Shown here: one piece after another, positions 1 to 5,191 of the stretch
Layout: each line of letters begins with the position of its first letter
Position numbering within the stretch: the first letter of the stretch is position 1
DNA from: Bacteroides sp. CAG:1076
GTDB taxonomy: Bacteria > Bacteroidota > Bacteroidia > Bacteroidales > Bacteroidaceae
NCBI GenBank assembly: GCA_000436795.1
Contig: HF993138.1
Span: 1-7,708, forward strand
DNA length: 7,708 nucleotides
Direction: 5' to 3'
Notes under the pieces: model-generated
Seen by the model: only the letters and a program-made list of their open reading frames with translations
What the model was told of the DNA's origin: nothing
Database searches by the model: none
Program-made: the position numbers and the translations under genes

Positions 1-20
1 AACTTATAAATTAATTTAAA

Positions 21-2210
21 TCAAAGTGTTGCGGAATTAAGGAAAGATACTTTCTTGCTTTCTCCTTTCTTTAAATGTATACGCTGAAAACCTTTCAATT
101 CCTTCACCGGACGAGTAATGCTTCCTACCAGATCACGGATATACAACTGAACAACTTCATCTGCATCATACTTTCCTGTATTGGTAACTGTAATAGAAGC
201 AATCAACTCACCATTCTGCTTATTCATGGAATCAGCACTCAACTGCATGTCGGAGTAAGCAAATGTTGTATAACTCAGACCAAATCCAAAAGGATATAAA
301 GGATCGTTTGAAACATCAATATAATTGCTGCGGAATTTTTCAAACCATTTACCTTTAGCCAACGGACGACCTGTGTTCTTATGGTTGTAATTCATAGGCA
401 ATTGACCTACGTTCTGTGGAAAGCTTGCTGTAAGTTTTCCACTCGGACAAACGTCGCCAAACAAAACATCACATATAGCATCGGCCGACTCACTTCCGCC
501 AAACCAAACGTTCAAAATAGACGGAACATGTTGCTGTTCCCAAGTCATAACTGTGGGACGACCTGCAAAATGAACCAGTACAACAGGCTTACCTGTTTTC
601 AACAAAGCTTCCAGCAAGTCACGCTGTGCATCCGGCATTTCCAGATTTGTACGACTACTACATTCACCACTCATTTCAGAGGACTCGCCCAAAGCAGCAA
701 CTATAACATCTGCCTGTGAAGCAACACGCAAAGCCTCATCCAGTAATTCTTGATCATTGCCACGAGGTATTTCACGCCCGAACATGGTAGCACGAGTCTG
801 ATAGTCCGCATCATACATTAAGTTACTACCTTGTGCATAAAGGATATTAGCCCGATCACCCACAGCCTTTTTCAATCCCTCGAGCAACGTACTGTAACGC
901 TGCGGAGTTGCAGCAACACTCCATGTACCCGGCATATTAGTACGTGTATCAGCTAACGGACCAATCAATGCGATATTACCTTTTTTCTGCAGAGGCAATA
1001 AATTACCTTCATTTTTCAGCAAAACGAATGATTCTGTAGCAATACGACGTGCTTCGGCACGATGCTCTGCATTATAAAGATCTTTAGCCGGACGTTTTAA
1101 GTCACAATATTTATACGGATCCTTAAACAGGCCCAGTTTATATTTTGCTTCCAACATTCGGCGACAAGCTGTATCAATATCCTGCATGCTGACTTTACCT
1201 TCCTTCAAAGATTTTTCCAGTGTACCGATAAATCCATCAGCCACCATATCCATATCTGTACCAGCCTTCAGTGCACGTGCGGAAACCTCTTGCAAATCTC
1301 CTATTCCATGATCCACCATCTCAGCAATTGCCGTATAGTCGGTAACAACGAAGCCATCAAATCCCCACTGATTACGCAAAACATCCGTCATCAACCAGCG
1401 GTTGGCTGTAGCAGGAACTCCATCCACTTCATTAAATGAACTCATAAAACTACCGGCGCCTGCTTCAGCAGCAGCTTTATAAGGAGGAAAATACTCATTA
1501 AACATCCGGTTACGGCTCATGTCGACCGTATTATAATCTCTTCCGGCCTCAATGGCACCATACAAGGCAAAGTGTTTCACACATGCCATAACCTCATCAT
1601 TCTTTTCCATTTTTTCTCCCTGGTAGCCTTTAACCATTGCTTTGGCTATTTCAGCTCCCAGATAAGGATCCTCTCCATTACCTTCCGAAACACGTCCCCA
1701 ACGAGCATCGCGGCAAATATCCACCATCGGACTGAAAGTCCAACAAATACCATCAGCACTTGCCTCTACAGCTGCAATACGAGCCGACTTCTCGATAGCC
1801 TCCATATCCCAAGTACAAGAAAGTGCCAAAGGTATAGGGAATACAGTTTCATATCCATGGATCACATCCATACCAAAAAGCAATGGAATACCCAAACGGC
1901 TTTTTTCAACAGCCAGTTCCTGCATTTCACGAATAGCTTTCACCCCTTTCAGGTTGAACAAGCCTCCGACTTCTCCCCGACTGATTTTTCCGGCTACATC
2001 ACTACTCTTAGCCTGACCTGTCGTAATATTACCAGTTACAGGCAAGTTTAACTGACCTAATTTTTCCTGAAGAGTCATTTTACTCATCAGTTCGGTCACA
2101 AACTTATCCATATTACCTTCATCTTTAGGCAACAGTGATTTTTTGTTTCCGGCAAAAAGTGTAGCCGACATACACAAAGAAGTCACTAAAAGGAATGTTG
2201 TCTTTTTCAT
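21..2210 (-). CDS. GH3 family beta-glucosidase, exported, C-terminus abnormally short
   Basis: This retaining glycoside hydrolase probably removes glucose from short beta-glucooligosaccharides in the periplasm. Residues 1-20 form a signal peptide (MKK, hydrophobic core, likely cut after LFA) with no lipobox. Residues about 33-365 are the GH3 TIM barrel, with substrate-binding D115 (in MDVIHG), R173 (in WGR) and K212-H213 (in KHFALYG), and the nucleophile D291 in VVTDY. Residues about 390-610 are the alpha/beta sandwich starting at SFVLLKNEG; E516 in MSGECSSR is the likely acid/base. An FnIII-like domain starts near 655 and includes TRPVKELKGFQRI. The protein stops at 729 residues in VSFLNSATL, where relatives usually continue for about 30-40 residues of FnIII strands; a frameshift or sequence error near base 43 is likely. 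The start fits the signal peptide. The gene begins 24 bases after the glucanase stop. A role on beta-1,2-linked oligosaccharides is inferred from that neighbour; other beta-glucosides are possible. Confidence 0.93.
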   Translation of the reverse strand: MKKTTFLLVTSLCMSATLFAGNKKSLLPKDEGNMDKFVTELMSKMTLQEKLGQLNLPVTGNITTGQAKSSDVAGKISRGEVGGLFNLKGVKAIREMQELAVEKSRLGIPLLFGMDVIHGYETVFPIPLALSCTWDMEAIEKSARIAAVEASADGICWTFSPMVDICRDARWGRVSEGNGEDPYLGAEIAKAMVKGYQGEKMEKNDEVMACVKHFALYGAIEAGRDYNTVDMSRNRMFNEYFPPYKAAAEAGAGSFMSSFNEVDGVPATANRWLMTDVLRNQWGFDGFVVTDYTAIAEMVDHGIGDLQEVSARALKAGTDMDMVADGFIGTLEKSLKEGKVSMQDIDTACRRMLEAKYKLGLFKDPYKYCDLKRPAKDLYNAEHRAEARRIATESFVLLKNEGNLLPLQKKGNIALIGPLADTRTNMPGTWSVAATPQRYSTLLEGLKKAVGDRANILYAQGSNLMYDADYQTRATMFGREIPRGNDQELLDEALRVASQADVIVAALGESSEMSGECSSRTNLEMPDAQRDLLEALLKTGKPVVLVHFAGRPTVMTWEQQHVPSILNVWFGGSESADAICDVLFGDVCPSGKLTASFPQNVGQLPMNYNHKNTGRPLAKGKWFEKFRSNYIDVSNDPLYPFGFGLSYTTFAYSDMQLSADSMNKQNGELIASITVTNTGKYDADEVVQLYIRDLVGSITRPVKELKGFQRIHLKKGESKKVSFLNSATL

Positions 2211-2234
2211 TATTTCTTTCTAATTAAAAATAAA

Positions 2235-3593
2235 TCACTTTTTAACTTCAAAACCTAAATTTTTCAGTCCTTCCTGAATTTCAGGACAACTCATAAACAA
2301 GTTCCAGAGTAATCCGGTACGATAATTTTCTATCATTGGAGCAATCGTACACTGATCTATAGCAAGATAATGCGGTACCGTCCAGTTATCCGTTTCCGAG
2401 AATGCATCATAAAAACCATACGTACCCCAAATAGCATTACCCTTTGAATAGAAATATTTCAAGGCACGCATCGATTCTTCAGGAGTATACGGGAAACTTG
2501 ATAAAGCAGCTGTAGGAGTAATTACACCCAGATCATTGTCACCCGGACAATGTGCCGCATAGCCATTCACAGAATAACTGGCAGTCAGTCCCCAGCAGTT
2601 TTCACCATAACCCTTATAACCTTTCGGATTTTCCACACAATACCGATAATCAGATAGAACATGATTCCGTACAACATTCCAATAATCAGCATAACGGTCT
2701 TTAATTTTACGTGGATCCAATCCGATATAAGAATAATGTGCCCAAAACAGCGGACCTCCCAGCTCCTCGGCTCCATTATGTTTCAACTCCAGAGGTAACC
2801 CATAAGGAGCAGCCGATGTCTTGATATCTCCTCCTCGTGCCCATCCATTATGATAAGCAGAAGCAGGAACCGGATGTGTTGGAGAAGATGCAGCCAATAC
2901 ATAAACGATCAAAGCTTCATTGTAGCCTTCAAGAGGAAAGTTCATTTCCCAGCCGTAATTGGGCGACCAGTGCCAGTAGATAACATCCTTACCGTTCTGA
3001 TACCAGTCAAATTCCATTTCGTGCCACAATTTATTAATTTTCTCACAAAGTTCTTTTTCTTTTGGGTTTCCATTTTCAAAATACTGGCGAACACAAAGCA
3101 AACTTTGCATTACAAAACAGCTTTCTACCAAATCGCCACCATCATCTTTCATACCAAAAGGTTTCACTTTTCCTGTCGGACCGTCAAGCCAGTGAGGCCA
3201 AACTCCATGAAAACGGTCAGCACGAGTCAGATAATCGACAATTTTATGCAAGCGTTCCACACCATCTTCACGAGAAATAAACTTTCTATCGATAGCGACC
3301 AAGACACCAGCAATACCAAATCCACTACCTCCCGTAGTAACTACAGATGAATCATTCTGAGGATAACTTCCATCCAGATGAATACGTTCAGGAGCAAGAC
3401 CAGATGTTTTCTCTGCTCCATCCCACATATAATTGAAATGTACTTTCTGTATATAATCCAACATTGCGCTATCCGATGGGAAAGAATCCGGACGAGCAAT
3501 TGTTTGTTCGGTAATGCTTAGGTTTTCACCTTTTTTAGCCGATGTGCATGAAAGCATAAACAATACACACAAGCCATAAAAATATTTCCACAT
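2235..3593 (-). CDS. GH144-type glucanase lipoprotein (Glycoamylase domain), probable beta-1,2-glucanase
   Basis: The 452-residue protein has the (alpha/alpha)6-barrel 'Glycoamylase' (PF10091) fold expected of GH144, whose characterised members cut beta-1,2-glucan either internally or by releasing sophorose. Residues 1-15 are a hydrophobic lipoprotein signal ending in FMLS before C16. The domain starts near 43 (MLDYIQKVHFNYMWDGAE) and runs to the C-terminus. Family marks include TTGGSGFG (86-93), the acidic cluster D150, D151, D154, E157 in KDDGGDLVES, EGYNEA with E222 and E226, the aromatic stretch YWHWSPNYGW (206-215), CWGLTASY (333-340) and the C-terminal WGTYGFYDAF and AIDQ motifs. The acidic-residue spacing matches that remembered for the Chitinophaga GH144 enzyme. 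Residues after the lipid Cys are not acidic (TSAKKGEN), so a periplasm-facing position is more likely than the surface. Length is normal for the family and the frame is intact. Whether it acts as an endo- or exo-enzyme cannot be told from sequence. Confidence 0.88.
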   Translation of the reverse strand: MWKYFYGLCVLFMLSCTSAKKGENLSITEQTIARPDSFPSDSAMLDYIQKVHFNYMWDGAEKTSGLAPERIHLDGSYPQNDSSVVTTGGSGFGIAGVLVAIDRKFISREDGVERLHKIVDYLTRADRFHGVWPHWLDGPTGKVKPFGMKDDGGDLVESCFVMQSLLCVRQYFENGNPKEKELCEKINKLWHEMEFDWYQNGKDVIYWHWSPNYGWEMNFPLEGYNEALIVYVLAASSPTHPVPASAYHNGWARGGDIKTSAAPYGLPLELKHNGAEELGGPLFWAHYSYIGLDPRKIKDRYADYWNVVRNHVLSDYRYCVENPKGYKGYGENCWGLTASYSVNGYAAHCPGDNDLGVITPTAALSSFPYTPEESMRALKYFYSKGNAIWGTYGFYDAFSETDNWTVPHYLAIDQCTIAPMIENYRTGLLWNLFMSCPEIQEGLKNLGFEVKK

Positions 3594-3620
3594 AAGTATT
3601 TACAGATAATTGTAACAATC

Positions 3621-3664
3621 CTTTCAGGAGCATCACGTATATATCACACGTTAGCTCCCGAAAG
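3621..3664 (-). promoter_or_regulatory. Intergenic RNA hairpin between susD and the glucanase gene
   Basis: Two 11-base arms, at 3621-3631 and 3654-3664, are complementary except for one position. Read as minus-strand RNA, the arms are CUUUCGGGAGC and GCUCCUGAAAG, and the odd position becomes a G-U wobble, so the stem is unbroken over 11 pairs. A smaller ACGU/ACGU helix (3635-3638 with 3648-3651) can form inside the 22-base loop. No U-run follows on the minus strand (the next bases are GAUUGUU), so a classical intrinsic terminator is unlikely. A processing, stabilising or partial attenuation element that sets expression of the two enzymes relative to susC/susD is a reasonable inference. The structure is visible in the sequence; its function is not. 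Confidence 0.6.
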
Positions 3665-3689
3665 TTACCTTCTAAAAAACTATTAACCT

Positions 3690-5168
3690 TTATTCATCTT
3701 TCGGCTCATTCGCCAACGTCGAAGAGATATCTATCTGAGCTGTAGGTACCGGATAGTATTCTTTTCCAGCAGTCCATCCCAAAGGTCCCAGGACTTCACT
3801 TAACTTACCTGTACGGCGCAAATCATTGTACCGTTCACCCCATTCCAGTGCAAGTTCCATACGACGTTCATCCATAATCTGATCGAGTGTCACATCCTCC
3901 AACTCAGGCATTGCTGCACGCTTACGAACCTGATTAAACGGATCATCACCATCCTTATTCTGACGCACTTTCGCTTCTGCATTCATTAAAAGCACTTCTG
4001 CATAACGGAATACACGGATATTATTATTCGTTCCATACTCTGTACGTCCTTCAGTCATCTGATTCGATGGAGTATAAGCCTTTCCATTGAAACAATCCGG
4101 TGCAACACTACTGGCCGGTGCCTTGATGAAATCACCTTCTTGAGTCGTTTCACCTGCCATCAGGAAGGTTGTAGTAGCACGAACGGTTTCACCACGTTCG
4201 GCTGCCCACTGACGGAAAGCTTTTGTCGGACTGATAAAGCCCCATCCTGAAATATTACCATCATTCAAAGGTCCCTGAAATACAAACCAACTGTCCGGTA
4301 CTACAACTTCTCCCGAGCCATTGCCAAAATCGGTAAACTGCATTTCGAACAAAGATTCATCACAGAGTTTACCGGGGATTTTAAACAAGTTATTAAAATC
4401 ACTGTATAAAGAGAACTTTTTACTTCCGATAATATCATCTGTCAGTAGCTCAACTTTCGACCAGTTCTCCTGTTCCATATAAACCTTAGCAGCCAGCATT
4501 TCAGCAGTAAACAAAGAAACAGCTCCGATACGGTCGGTATATTCGTTCGGACGGATACGGGGCAAATATGTCATAGAATATTCCAAATCGCTTAATATAT
4601 AGCGATATACAGCATTTACCGTAGAACGAGTCATATCGGTCTGCTTATTGTCACGCAAAATGGTAACAGGGCCAAACAATTCTGTCAGACGATAGTAGCA
4701 ATAAGCACGGATAAATTTTACTTCGCCTGTATATTCTTCATAACGTTTTTCATCTGCATCCGAAACGATGTTGGCAGCATAACCGTCGAGAGCTTCCAGT
4801 GCAGCATTTGCCACCTTAATGATGTCATAATAAACCATCCATGCCTCGTTTGTTCCCCAAAAGCCGGCATTATAAGTATAATTTTGATCGATAGCAACCA
4901 AGTCTGCCTGATCGTCAATTCGACCTGTAGAAACATCATCGTCACGGACAACTGTCGCTCCCCATACAATCCAGTGAGAACCTCTCTGGCGTAACTTTGC
5001 ATAAACGCCAGATACCGGCTGATACATATTATTCAGGTTTGTATAATCAACCTTTTCTTCATCCACCTTATTCTCCGGCAATTTATCCAAATAATCGGAA
5101 CAGGAGGATAATAATGTTGTGGCAGCAAACGCACACAGTAATATATTTTTTATCTTAATACTTTTCAT
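3690..5168 (-). CDS. SusD/RagB-family outer-membrane glycan-binding lipoprotein
   Basis: This surface lipoprotein forms the lid of the SusC transporter and captures the glycan for import. Residues 1-22 are a lipoprotein signal with lipobox LSSC, giving lipid-bearing C23, followed by SDYLDKLPEN, the usual SusD opening with acidic residues soon after the cysteine. The N-terminal SusD-like region (about 24-220) contains the TPR-type helices and EVKFIRAYCYYRLTELFG with PVTILRD (149-173), a hallmark of the family. The RagB/SusD C-terminal region contains NNIRVFRYAEVLLMNAEA (382-399), DERRMELALEWGERYNDLRR (433-452) and YYPVPTAQID (471-480). At 492 residues it is of normal length, and the frame is intact. 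The start codon is the only one that keeps a full signal peptide, and it lies 23 bases after the susC stop, as is typical for tightly paired susC/susD genes. Sequence alone does not give the ligand; the neighbouring enzymes suggest a beta-glucan. Confidence 0.97.
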   Translation of the reverse strand: MKSIKIKNILLCAFAATTLLSSCSDYLDKLPENKVDEEKVDYTNLNNMYQPVSGVYAKLRQRGSHWIVWGATVVRDDDVSTGRIDDQADLVAIDQNYTYNAGFWGTNEAWMVYYDIIKVANAALEALDGYAANIVSDADEKRYEEYTGEVKFIRAYCYYRLTELFGPVTILRDNKQTDMTRSTVNAVYRYILSDLEYSMTYLPRIRPNEYTDRIGAVSLFTAEMLAAKVYMEQENWSKVELLTDDIIGSKKFSLYSDFNNLFKIPGKLCDESLFEMQFTDFGNGSGEVVVPDSWFVFQGPLNDGNISGWGFISPTKAFRQWAAERGETVRATTTFLMAGETTQEGDFIKAPASSVAPDCFNGKAYTPSNQMTEGRTEYGTNNNIRVFRYAEVLLMNAEAKVRQNKDGDDPFNQVRKRAAMPELEDVTLDQIMDERRMELALEWGERYNDLRRTGKLSEVLGPLGWTAGKEYYPVPTAQIDISSTLANEPKDE

Positions 5169-5191
5169 AAATCAGCGTGTTTAGCAATTTG

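Noticed and set aside
7..18. Perfect 12-base palindrome TAAATTAATTTA after the GH3 gene
   Set aside because: It is made only of A and T, gives a weak stem with no loop and lies at the window edge, so it cannot be called a terminator or binding site.
1572..2051. 159-codon open frame on the plus strand
   Set aside because: It lies wholly antisense to the GH3 catalytic barrel, whose conserved motifs are on the minus strand. The translation is rich in Thr, Ser, His and Phe with no recognisable domain, as expected from the reverse reading of a real gene.
2850..3350. 166-codon open frame on the plus strand
   Set aside because: It is antisense to the core of the glucanase gene and has no domain-like pattern or matching neighbours, so it is a shadow of the coding strand.
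3609..3619. Short inverted repeat ATTGT-A-ACAAT just upstream of the glucanase start
   Set aside because: Five-base AT-rich arms are common by chance, and nothing else supports an operator here.
3621..3664. The intergenic hairpin as a Rho-independent terminator
   Set aside because: No U-run follows the stem in the direction of transcription; the six-T run at 3675-3680 (read on the minus strand) lies before the hairpin. The next two genes belong functionally with the first two and have no obvious promoter of their own.
3594..3689. A Bacteroides-type promoter (TTTG / TAnnTTTG) for the two enzyme genes
   Set aside because: The gap has only a partial -7-like match (TAGTTTTT) and no convincing -33 element at the right distance, so no promoter is called.
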